16,551 nucleotides of DNA from Spirochaetales bacterium (lineage in GTDB: Bacteria > Spirochaetota > Spirochaetia > DSM-2461): positions 1-16,551 of the forward strand of contig PDRU01000100.1 in the NCBI GenBank assembly GCA_002748225.1. The letters are read 5' to 3'. Below the pieces are notes generated by a model. That model was not told where the DNA came from, searched no databases, and saw only the letters and a list, made by a program, of their open reading frames with translations. Positions 1 through 5,916 of this stretch are shown here, piece by piece; within the stretch, counting starts at the first letter, position 1, and each line of letters starts with the position of its first letter. Both the position numbers and the translations under genes were made by a program.

Positions 1-47
1 GCCTTAAAGATGCTCGTCAAAGAATAACCAAACCGTTAGTATGAAGT

Positions 48-821
48 ATGTTTATATATAGTCTGCCCCTTGACCGTATTTTCCGGACAGCTCTGATTAT
101 TCAGTTTGCTTTGTCAGTTCCAACCTTTCTGGCGCTTCTTTTTATTCGTGCTCCTTACGGCAAATTCAGCCGTGAAGGCTGGGGAGCGCGCATGAATTCA
201 CTTCTGGCCTGGGTTATTATGGAGCTGCCGGCTGTTGTCTTTCCCGTTCTTATGGCCCTGCTGTTTCGGGATACCATAGGATTCGGCTGGATCTTTCTGG
301 CCATCTGGGAGTTCCACTACCTGTATCGAACCATTTGGTTTCCTCTGCGGATGAGTCATAACAGCCGCAAGTCTTTTCCTGTTTCCATGGTGTCCATGGC
401 TTTGTTTTTTCATATCATAAACTGTCTGGTGAATTTTGTTTTTCTGTTTTATCTGAGACCGGTTACCACACCTTTCTGGTTTACCGATATTCGTTTTCTG
501 CTGGGTCTGGCTGTTTTTCTGAGCGGCTTTGCCCTTCATTTTGATTCAGACCGCCGTATTCAGAAACAAAAAACCGGGCCGGGTGTGTATGTTATTCCCA
601 AAGGCGGGTTTTTCCGCTGGGTGGCCGGTCCGAATTATCTGGGTGAAATAATTCAGTGGTTTGGCTGGGCCTTGCTCACCTGGTCTGTGGCCGGTCTGGC
701 TTTTGCGGTATTTACCTTTGCCAACGTCTTTCCCCGCGCCCTGGCCGGATACAAATGGTATCTTTCGGAATTCGAAGACTGCCCGGAAAACTGGAAGGCT
801 GTTATTCCCGGCATTATCTGA
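48..821 (+). CDS. Steroid 5-alpha-reductase (SRD5A) family membrane protein
   Basis: A 257-residue polytopic membrane protein. Family members use NADPH to reduce an activated C=C bond of steroids or other isoprenoid/fatty enones. The C-terminal part (about residues 163-257) closely follows the pattern of eukaryotic SRD5A1/2: a polar HFDSDR stretch, KGGFF, then GPNYLGE (N196, E200, the usual nicotinamide/NADP-binding Asn and Glu), the WSVAGLAFAVFTF helix and a final YLSEFEDCPENWKAVIP. In the N-terminal half, MELP carries E59 and HYLYRT carries Y91, matching by position and context the catalytic Glu/Tyr pair of SRD5A2 (recalled from memory). Several hydrophobic segments (about 12-34, 52-72, 78-98, 113-137, 147-165, 203-228) fit a multi-pass protein. 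No clear Shine-Dalgarno precedes the ATG; a weak -10-like TAGTAT lies 5 bases upstream. Convergent with the next gene. The family is firm; the substrate is unknown. Confidence 0.85.
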   Translation: MFIYSLPLDRIFRTALIIQFALSVPTFLALLFIRAPYGKFSREGWGARMNSLLAWVIMELPAVVFPVLMALLFRDTIGFGWIFLAIWEFHYLYRTIWFPLRMSHNSRKSFPVSMVSMALFFHIINCLVNFVFLFYLRPVTTPFWFTDIRFLLGLAVFLSGFALHFDSDRRIQKQKTGPGVYVIPKGGFFRWVAGPNYLGEIIQWFGWALLTWSVAGLAFAVFTFANVFPRALAGYKWYLSEFEDCPENWKAVIPGII

Positions 822-869
822 GAGTTTTTTTCGGGGGATTTTCAAAGCCGGCAGAAAAATGCGCGTCTG

Positions 870-1391
870 CTATTCTTCCGGCTTTTTCCAGCAGCCCAGT
901 ATTTCTCCCCACCAAATCTGATGAAAATTTCCTTCCGGATAGCTCTGTTCACGAATAACACCGTCAATCTCTGCGTCCAGGACATGGTTGACATGAAGAG
1001 GGCGGCATTCGTAGTGAATGGGAAATTCTTTTACATAGGGAATACTGTTAATAATTCCCTTTTGAGCCGTTAAACCGGTTGCCTTATACTTATCCCCGTC
1101 TCTGCCGGAGTTCGTGCCGCACCAGGCCACCGCCCTGGCATGAGCGGAACTTGTGTCAGGAACGCATACGGAAAAATTCCCGTTCTTCCTCAGCAGTTCA
1201 AACGAGAAACGTGAAGGTCTTACCAGAACCGTAAAGACCGGCCTTTTCCAGACAATGCCAACCGTGCCCCATCCAATAGTCATTAAATTGCCCTGCTGGC
1301 CGCTGCTTAGAAGCAGACCCGGTTTCTGGAGCCGTTCCATTATTTCCGGAAGATATTCAAAAGGATCAATAGGTATTCTGTCCATTTCCAT
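870..1391 (-). CDS. Flavin reductase-like FMN-binding protein
   Basis: A protein of 173 residues of the flavin reductase-like/flavoredoxin family, split-barrel FMN proteins that bind FMN and transfer electrons or reduce flavin with NAD(P)H. Seen: the family start IDPFEYLPEIMERLQKPG, the core GNLMTIGWGTVGIVWKRPVFTVLVRPSRFS (MTIGW and R-PSR being the FMN-binding part), NGNFSVCVP, and a late YxxR/LHVNHVLDAEIDGV barrel strand. The reading frame is open further upstream, with ATGs at 1445 and beyond, but homologues begin near this point and the upstream ATGs would overlap the divergent thrH promoter, so I place the start at 1391 (ATG 1385 is also possible). A weak G-rich stretch precedes it. It is convergent with the reductase gene at 48-821 and divergent from thrH. 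The electron partner cannot be told from the sequence. Confidence 0.85.
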   Translation of the reverse strand: MEMDRIPIDPFEYLPEIMERLQKPGLLLSSGQQGNLMTIGWGTVGIVWKRPVFTVLVRPSRFSFELLRKNGNFSVCVPDTSSAHARAVAWCGTNSGRDGDKYKATGLTAQKGIINSIPYVKEFPIHYECRPLHVNHVLDAEIDGVIREQSYPEGNFHQIWWGEILGCWKKPEE

Positions 1392-1412
1392 ATTATGAAC
1401 CGTCCCTGCGTA

Positions 1413-1441
1413 TTGCTCCAGTCTTTTCCGCGCGATATTAT
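1413..1441 (+). promoter_or_regulatory. Candidate promoter of thrH
   Basis: TTGCTC (1413-1418), a 17-base spacer and TATTAT (1436-1441) match a housekeeping promoter in layout, with a fair -10 and a weak -35. It lies 20 bases before the thrH start and is followed by the Shine-Dalgarno GGAGG (1452-1456). It falls in the only free space between two divergent genes. Confidence 0.4.
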
Positions 1442-1461
1442 GCATTTTTACGGAGGATGTA

Positions 1462-2121
1462 ATGGATCTTGTCTGTTTTGATCTTGAAGGTGTTCTGGTG
1501 CCGGAAATCTGGATAGCCGTAGCCGAAAAAACAGGTCTGGAAGAGTTGCGTCTAACCACCCGTGACATCAGCAACTATCATGAATTGATGCGGCACCGTC
1601 TTGGAATTCTGGATCGGGAGGGCTTAACGCTTCAGAATATTCAGGATGTTATTGAAACACTTGAACCGCTGGAAGGCGCTCTGGAATTTACCCGTACTAT
1701 CCGCAGCCGCACTCAAATGGTTATTCTTTCCGATACATTTGAGCAGTTTGCCTTTCCGCTTATGCGCAAGCTTGAAATGCCGACACTGTTCTGCAACACC
1801 CTTCAAACCGAGCCTTCCGGCCGTATAAGCGGCTATCGTTTACGTCAGGAAGATGGAAAACGCCGGGCTGTGGAGGCCTTCCTCGCAATGGGAATGCGTG
1901 TTTTTGCCGCCGGAGATTCGTATAACGATGTATCCATGCTGAAGGCGGCTCATAAGGGTATGTTCTTCCGGGCGCCGGAATCCATCCGGACAGAATTCCC
2001 CGGCATAGCTTCAGCCGAGTTATTCCCGGAGCTTCAGAAAGAAATAATGCAAGATAACTGGTTACTCCGAATTTGCGTGCTTTTAGTACGCTTTCCTTGC
2101 GGGAAACGCCTGTCAGAATAA
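1462..2121 (+). CDS. thrH: ThrH: phosphoserine phosphatase / homoserine phosphotransferase, with aberrant C-terminus
   Basis: A HAD-superfamily enzyme. ThrH removes phosphate from phosphoserine and can pass it to homoserine, linking serine and threonine synthesis. The match is close: FDLEGVLVPEIWIAVAEKTG carries the ThrH-type D7-x-E9 motif I (DLEG rather than DxDG), followed by TTRDI, the LEPLEGA region, VILSDTFEQF (motif II), GYRLRQEDGKR (motif III Lys region) and AAGDSYNDVSML (motif IV). The known protein is about 205 residues long; here the frame runs 219. The end after about residue 196 (ELQKEIMQ) no longer resembles ThrH but is the antisense of the neighbouring response-regulator gene, so the natural last ~10 residues and stop seem to have been lost. 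The active site is complete, so activity may persist. The start is supported by GGAGG (1452-1456), 5 bases before the ATG. Confidence 0.88.
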   Translation: MDLVCFDLEGVLVPEIWIAVAEKTGLEELRLTTRDISNYHELMRHRLGILDREGLTLQNIQDVIETLEPLEGALEFTRTIRSRTQMVILSDTFEQFAFPLMRKLEMPTLFCNTLQTEPSGRISGYRLRQEDGKRRAVEAFLAMGMRVFAAGDSYNDVSMLKAAHKGMFFRAPESIRTEFPGIASAELFPELQKEIMQDNWLLRICVLLVRFPCGKRLSE

Positions 2122-3229
2122 TAGTGGGAATTTCCATGTTCTGACCTTCCAGCATCTGAAGCACCGCAAATCCGTTCATTTTCGGCATAATCAAATCAAG
2201 AAAAAGCAGATCAAAGGTTTCGCCTCTCTCCAGCGCTTCCATAAAATCGGCACCGTTGGCAAAAAGACTGGTTTTGCATCCGGAAGATTCAAAGGTTTTC
2301 TCAATAGCTTTGCGGACAATCAAGTCGTCATCGGCAACGGCAATCTTTATGCCGCCCCCAAAGGCCGACATGGCGTCGGACTGTTCTTTTTTAAAGTTCA
2401 GTTGAAATGTTTCCTTCTGTATTTCCTGTTTTGATGAAAAGAAGCGCTGCTGAACATTGTCCTGTTCGGCTGTAAGAGATTCCATGCCCTCAATACCCAG
2501 AAGACCTTCCATGGCTTCTTCCAGTGTTTTTACAACAGCAACACGCGAAAAGGAAACATGATTACTCAGATAGCTGTGAATGTCCGGTGAAACAGTCAAA
2601 ACCCTTAAGCGCTCCAGGGACGTAAACTCCAGCATTTCTTCCAGCAGAATATCCAGTTTTTTCCGATCTTCTTTTCTGAAATTAATATCGGTCAGCAGAA
2701 CAAGAATACGCGGATCCTGTACCGCGTTAATACGGATCAGCTCCACAATTTTATAGCGCAGAAGGTTAATTTTTTCGCGGTTAAACCCCTGGGCAATCTC
2801 AACAAACATAATCTGATCGTTAAGATGCGCGTCCAGAAGACAGGGTGTGGGATCCATCTGAATGGTAACATGCAGCATTTCAGTAATGGCATCCAGCAGT
2901 GCATCAATGCGTACGGGCTTGCTCAGCAGTTTTCGAACCCCCATCTGGGCCAGTTTAACTACCTGCTGTTTTTCCAGATGAACAATGAGCATTATAATGG
3001 GAATGTCGGGCAGATTCGGATCGGCCTGCATATCCCTCAGAATATCCATGGAACTTTTCCGGCTCAGCGAAGAATCCATAATAATCAGATCGGGTTTGTT
3101 CTGCCGAATCTTCATCCAGCCGTCCAGACCGTTGATCCCTATTTGGACATTAAATCCGTATTCGCCCAGCTGTTTGCCCAGGAAATCTCTCAACAGTGAG
3201 GACTCGTTGATGACCAGCAGGTTTTTCAT
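1760..3229 (-). CDS. Two-receiver response regulator, C-terminus lost and replaced by antisense of thrH
   Basis: A cytoplasmic signalling protein. The N-terminal receiver-like domain (residues 1-120) is degenerate: N8/E9 replaces the acidic pair, a phosphate-acceptor-like D52 and K104 in SKP are present, and the Thr/Ser is missing. A middle alpha/beta region (about 130-245, STAS-like in pattern but not recognised) is followed by a linker and a second, canonical receiver (about 295-393) with D300-D302, phospho-acceptor D345 in FLDLIMPKMNG and T373 in ILTG. Similarity stops right after GVTSYL (codon at 2051-2053), where the invariant Lys-Pro and last helix should follow. The remaining ~96 residues to the stop at 1760 are simply antisense of thrH and unlike any receiver. 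The native part is therefore 2051-3229, and the second receiver is probably disabled. No DNA-binding or enzymatic output domain is present. No Shine-Dalgarno is visible; TATAAT sits 8 bases before the ATG. Confidence 0.82.
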   Translation of the reverse strand: MKNLLVINESSLLRDFLGKQLGEYGFNVQIGINGLDGWMKIRQNKPDLIIMDSSLSRKSSMDILRDMQADPNLPDIPIIMLIVHLEKQQVVKLAQMGVRKLLSKPVRIDALLDAITEMLHVTIQMDPTPCLLDAHLNDQIMFVEIAQGFNREKINLLRYKIVELIRINAVQDPRILVLLTDINFRKEDRKKLDILLEEMLEFTSLERLRVLTVSPDIHSYLSNHVSFSRVAVVKTLEEAMEGLLGIEGMESLTAEQDNVQQRFFSSKQEIQKETFQLNFKKEQSDAMSAFGGGIKIAVADDDLIVRKAIEKTFESSGCKTSLFANGADFMEALERGETFDLLFLDLIMPKMNGFAVLQMLEGQNMEIPTIILTGVSRKESVLKARKFGVTSYLALFLSEAPGITRLKLCRGILSGWIPAPGRTYPYEPPSAWIHRYTNLRRQKHAFPLRGRPPQPGVFHLPDVNDSRLYGRKARFEGCCRTVSAFQACA

Positions 3230-3237
3230 GGGTTCAT

Positions 3238-3266
3238 ATTATACGGTTAAAGGACAGTTGTGGGCA
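3238..3266 (-). promoter_or_regulatory. Candidate promoter of the response regulator (near-leaderless)
   Basis: On the minus strand a perfect TATAAT lies at 3243-3238, with a weak TGCCCA 17 bases further upstream (3266-3261). Only 8 bases separate the -10 from the ATG at 3229, so transcription would start at or next to the start codon. No Shine-Dalgarno is present. The short spacing could also be chance in an AT-rich stretch. Confidence 0.4.
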
Positions 3267-3356
3267 GATTAATATCCATTTATCAGACTTTTTTCTGCAT
3301 TCATTTTGCCGTTTGCCGTCTATCCGGGTATGGTCATGATAAGGCATAATAAGCAG

Positions 3357-4517
3357 ATGATAACCAATACCCTGCTGGATTTTGAAGGAGCAGTTCACGC
3401 GCTGACAGTGGAACGCGCGGCCTTTGTCCGTCATTTTCCGGGATGGAAAGAAGCTCAAAGGGTGCTGGTTGGACGTTACAGCTGGAATTCCGAAGGCCTC
3501 ATGAGTTCCGCCGAGGAGGATGGAGAGCTCCGTGTATACGCTTACGATGAAAGCGGAAATCAGGCGGCCTGCTACAGACTGGATGCGCGGGGAAAGGAGC
3601 TCGGCAGGGAAATCTGGGAACGTAATGCCGGGAGTCTTCCCGTCCGCCGGATTGTAAAAACAACAAACCCTTTATCGGAGGAAATCTGGGTATATGAGCA
3701 CAGTGACAACGGGCGTATCTGTGCTGAAAAGAAGGGTAAACATGTGCGGGTGGAAAAGCGGAACGCCGAAGGTCTGCTGGAACAGGAATATCTTTACGAC
3801 GGGGAAAAACCGGATCTTGTAACCGATTATACCTACAACAATGCCGGCCGGCCCTTATCGGTAACAGTGCGTGATGTGTCCGGGAAGGTGCACCGTCAGA
3901 GCCTGATGGAGTGGGACAATGACGGCCGGCTGAAGGCGGAAACCCGCCGGGATGGTTCAGGCCGTCTGCTTCTGGATGAAGTTTATGCCTATGGTGCTTC
4001 TCACGGCAAAAACTGGCTGGAGCGTGTAACCTGGGTCAGAACAGGTCTGCGCTCAGGCAAACGGCATCCCAGTGAAGTTTATTACCGTTCTTTTACTCTG
4101 GCCGCATCTGAAAGCGGGAGTGCCGTTAACGGTGCCGTTAACAGTTCTGATGAAACACTGGCCTTTGCCAATGGACTCTATCAGGGGGCTGTTGTGAACG
4201 GAAAACCGGAAGGCGCGGGGGTATTTATCTACAACAATGAAAGCCGCTATGAGGGAGAATTCCGTAACGGGGTATTGCATGGAAAAGGAACTTTAACCTG
4301 GAGTGACGGCCGGCGCATGGAAGGTGTTTTTAAGGAAGGCACGCTGGAAGGCCGGGGCAGCTGCTCCTGGAGCGACGGAAGCCGTTATACCGGGGAATTC
4401 CGTGAAGGACTGATGCATGGCCCGGGAGAGTTTGTCTGGGCCGACGGCACCCGTTTTACCGGGCTTTTTGAACAGGGGCGCCGGACAGAACAGGGGGTAT
4501 GGGAGAAACCGCAGTGA
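3357..4517 (+). CDS. MORN-repeat protein with N-terminal YD/RHS-like repeats
   Basis: The last third holds a MORN array of about four and a half 23-residue units (4176-4496), with the pattern Y-x-G-x-F-x-x-G-x-x-x-G-x-G, e.g. RYEGEFRNGVLHGKG and RYTGEFREGLMHGPG. MORN units form an open beta-sheet used for protein or membrane contacts. Before them lie stretches like degenerate YD/RHS repeats (YAYDESGN, EYLYDG, YTYNNAGRPLSVTVRD, EWDNDGRLKAETRRDGSGR, DEVYAYG). There is no signal peptide or membrane helix, so it is probably a cytoplasmic scaffold of unknown role. The frame is open upstream; possible starts are TTG 3306, ATG 3330, ATG 3336 and ATG 3357. I chose 3357 because CATAAT lies 6 bases upstream, matching other genes here, but 3336 (GGG 7 bases upstream) is nearly as good. 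The stop TGA overlaps the GTG start of the next gene. Confidence 0.8.
   Translation: MITNTLLDFEGAVHALTVERAAFVRHFPGWKEAQRVLVGRYSWNSEGLMSSAEEDGELRVYAYDESGNQAACYRLDARGKELGREIWERNAGSLPVRRIVKTTNPLSEEIWVYEHSDNGRICAEKKGKHVRVEKRNAEGLLEQEYLYDGEKPDLVTDYTYNNAGRPLSVTVRDVSGKVHRQSLMEWDNDGRLKAETRRDGSGRLLLDEVYAYGASHGKNWLERVTWVRTGLRSGKRHPSEVYYRSFTLAASESGSAVNGAVNSSDETLAFANGLYQGAVVNGKPEGAGVFIYNNESRYEGEFRNGVLHGKGTLTWSDGRRMEGVFKEGTLEGRGSCSWSDGSRYTGEFREGLMHGPGEFVWADGTRFTGLFEQGRRTEQGVWEKPQ
4120..4142 (+). repeat. 12-bp tandem duplication inside the MORN gene
   Basis: GTGCCGTTAACG (4120-4131) is followed directly by GTGCCGTTAAC, giving the protein repeat AVNGAVN just before the MORN array. It is in frame (4 codons), so unit gain or loss would change linker length without a frameshift. 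Confidence 0.6.
4176..4496 (+). repeat. MORN repeat array (69-bp units)
   Basis: Four full 23-codon units beginning at 4176, 4245, 4314 and 4383, and a partial fifth from 4452, are aligned on Y/F-x-G and the GxGxxxW/YxDG pattern. At DNA level units 2-4 share short blocks such as TGGAGYGACGG, a possible substrate for slippage or recombination. Confidence 0.75.
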
Positions 4518-5182
4518 AATATAAATGTCTTATTCTGGATCATGACGATACGGCTGTAGACAGTACAGCATCCATTCATTATCCGGCGCATCTGGAAATG
4601 ATGCGGCGTCTCCGTCCCGGAGAACCGCACATCGATCTGGAAACCTGGTTCCGAAAGAATTTCGATCCTGGAATTATGGGTTATTTGAAAGACGAAATAG
4701 GACTGAGTTTGGAAGAAATGGACATAGAGTACCGTATCTGGCAGGAATTCAATGAAAACCGCAACCCGCCTTTTTATGAAGGACTGCCCCGCCTGCTGGA
4801 GGATTTTATCCAAAGCGGCGGAATTCTGGCGGTGGTTTCCCATTCCATGGATAAGCATATTCAGCGCCATTATCGGGCGGGTGCTCCAGGAGTGACGCCT
4901 CATTATATTTTTGGATGGACTGATGACGAAAATTTTCGGAAACCCTCGCCCTGGCCGGTTTATCAAATTTTGAAAGGTACCGGTTTGGCTCCCGAAGAAG
5001 TTCTGGTTGTAGACGATTTAAAACCCGGAGTGGAAATGGCTCATGCTGCCGGAGTGCCTGTGGCCGCGGCCGGCTGGGGGCACAAGGTACCGGAAATACA
5101 GCAGCAGATGAGCCGGCTCTGTCATTACTGGCTGAAGGACATCGACGCGCTCAGGAACCTGTTGCTAAACGGCCGGGGGTAA
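4514..5182 (+). CDS. HAD-superfamily hydrolase (phosphatase-like)
   Basis: A soluble HAD hydrolase with an alpha-helical cap inserted after motif I (subfamily I layout). Motif I is LDHDDT (nucleophile D9, acid/base D11), motif II is VVSHS, the motif III lysine is in FRKPSPWP, and motif IV is VVDDLKPG. This resembles the phosphoglycolate phosphatase/beta-phosphoglucomutase group, but the substrate cannot be assigned. I chose the GTG at 4514: it makes a 4-base GTGA overlap with the upstream stop, has GGAG 8 bases upstream and places motif I right at the N-terminus. An ATG at 4499 with GGGGG only 2 bases before it is the alternative (5 residues longer). The overlap implies translational coupling to the MORN gene. 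Confidence 0.85.
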   Translation: MKYKCLILDHDDTAVDSTASIHYPAHLEMMRRLRPGEPHIDLETWFRKNFDPGIMGYLKDEIGLSLEEMDIEYRIWQEFNENRNPPFYEGLPRLLEDFIQSGGILAVVSHSMDKHIQRHYRAGAPGVTPHYIFGWTDDENFRKPSPWPVYQILKGTGLAPEEVLVVDDLKPGVEMAHAAGVPVAAAGWGHKVPEIQQQMSRLCHYWLKDIDALRNLLLNGRG

Positions 5183-5202
5183 TGCTAAAAAAGCATGAGA
5201 GG
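5182..5202 (+). promoter_or_regulatory. Intercistronic hairpin and Shine-Dalgarno before the glutaredoxin-like gene
   Basis: ATGCT (5182-5186) and AGCAT (5192-5196) form a perfect 5-bp stem with an AAAAA loop. It begins at the last base of the upstream stop codon and is followed at once by the Shine-Dalgarno GAGAGG (5197-5202). It is a small structure that could insulate or time translation between the two genes. Confidence 0.4.
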
Positions 5203-5208
5203 TATAAT

Positions 5209-5517
5209 ATGTTTGAATCCATACAATGGCTGGAAAAAGAAGGCCGGGGAAATCCGGCCGGCCTGACACTCCTGACACTTTCAACCTGCGGTTTCTGCAA
5301 GAGTGCCCGGAGATATCTGGAAGAGCGGGGACTGGCTTTCCGCTATCTGGAGCTGAATACAATCAGCCCGGAAGACAAGACGGCTATTAAAGAAGAATTC
5401 CGTGCCAAATTTGAACGCCGTCCCTCCTTTCCTACGTTGATTATTGAGGAAAACCGTTTTCTTGTAGGATTCAACAAGGAACAGTGGGATGAGGAAATCT
5501 TTCCCGATAACGCATGA
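5209..5517 (+). CDS. Glutaredoxin/NrdH-like thiol redox protein
   Basis: A thioredoxin-fold protein of 102 residues with a two-cysteine CGFC active site (C27, C30) after a beta-strand (LTLLTLSTCGFC). The expected cis-Pro is in RPSFPTLII, followed by a NrdH/Grx-like LVGFNKEQW. Such proteins pass electrons from a reductase to target disulfides. The glutathione-binding TVP and GGxDD signatures are not clear, so reduction by a protein reductase is likelier than by glutathione. The adjoining FTR-type gene overlaps its stop codon by 4 bases (ATGA), making that protein the obvious reductase partner. The start at 5209 is favoured by GAGAGG 6 bases upstream; an earlier ATG at 5182 lacks a good ribosome site and would lie in the hairpin. 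Confidence 0.85.
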   Translation: MFESIQWLEKEGRGNPAGLTLLTLSTCGFCKSARRYLEERGLAFRYLELNTISPEDKTAIKEEFRAKFERRPSFPTLIIEENRFLVGFNKEQWDEEIFPDNA

Positions 5518-5837
5518 ACAGAGAACTGAAGTTCGCGCAAAGTGTCAGCCGGAAATATCAGTGGGCACTCAATCCGGAACCGGAATTTCTGGAGACAGTT
5601 CTTAACGGACTGAGCAGCAACCGTGAAATTTACGGTTACTACCTGTGCCCCTGCCGGGAAGGCTGGGGCATACGGGATAAAGACCGGGATATTATTTGTC
5701 CCTGTAAGTATGCTTCGCCGGATATAGAAGAATTTGGTCATTGTTTCTGCGGCTTGTTTTTTTCCGAGGCCGCCGCTTCCGGAAACTTGCCCATTAACGG
5801 CATACCCGACAGACGGGACGACAGCTTATACCCATAA
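5514..5837 (+). CDS. Ferredoxin:thioredoxin reductase catalytic (beta) subunit-like protein
   Basis: A protein of 107 residues with six cysteines in three C-x-C pairs: CPC (45, 47), CPC (62, 64) and CFC (77, 79, preceded by GH and followed by GLFF). This is the signature of the FTR catalytic chain, in which a [4Fe-4S] cluster next to a redox disulfide turns two single-electron transfers from ferredoxin into reduction of a target disulfide. In plant/cyanobacterial enzymes the spacings are CxC-16-CxC-8-CxC with a final CHC; here they are 14 and 12 with CFC, as in divergent non-photosynthetic homologues. No variable (alpha) subunit gene is visible. The ATG overlaps the glutaredoxin stop (ATGA), so the two are co-translated. 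The peroxiredoxin follows 79 bases later under its own promoter. Confidence 0.85.
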   Translation: MNRELKFAQSVSRKYQWALNPEPEFLETVLNGLSSNREIYGYYLCPCREGWGIRDKDRDIICPCKYASPDIEEFGHCFCGLFFSEAAASGNLPINGIPDRRDDSLYP

Positions 5838-5843
5838 ATCTAT

Positions 5844-5867
5844 TAATAATAGTAATTGTTATTATTA
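5844..5867. promoter_or_regulatory. Palindromic operator candidate upstream of peroxiredoxin
   Basis: Arms TAATAATA (5844-5851) and TATTATTA (5860-5867) are perfect inverted repeats around an 8-base centre containing AATT (20 of 24 positions symmetric). The site ends exactly where the -35 box begins. AT-rich operators of this kind before peroxide genes are typical of Fur/PerR-family regulators, although it is not an exact match to the 7-1-7 PerR consensus. The regulator is not in the window. Confidence 0.6.
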
Positions 5868-5896
5868 TTGACTTATGACGGTGAATTCTCTACACT
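5868..5896 (+). promoter_or_regulatory. Promoter of the peroxiredoxin gene
   Basis: TTGACT (5868-5873), exactly 17 bases, then TACACT (5891-5896). This is a good sigma70-type promoter 20 bases before the coding start, followed by a strong Shine-Dalgarno AAGGAG (5904-5909). Confidence 0.7.
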
Positions 5897-5916
5897 GTTT
5901 TCCAAGGAGTTTATAG

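Noticed and set aside
822..869. Terminator between the convergent SRD5A-like and flavin reductase genes
   Set aside because: A T7 run is present but no stem precedes it. A GCCGG/CCGGC pair at about 849-883 spans the minus gene's stop and lacks a T-run.
1392..1574. Longer flavin reductase starting at 1574 or 1445
   Set aside because: The extra N-terminal residues are unlike the family, have no ribosome site, and overlap the thrH start and promoter.
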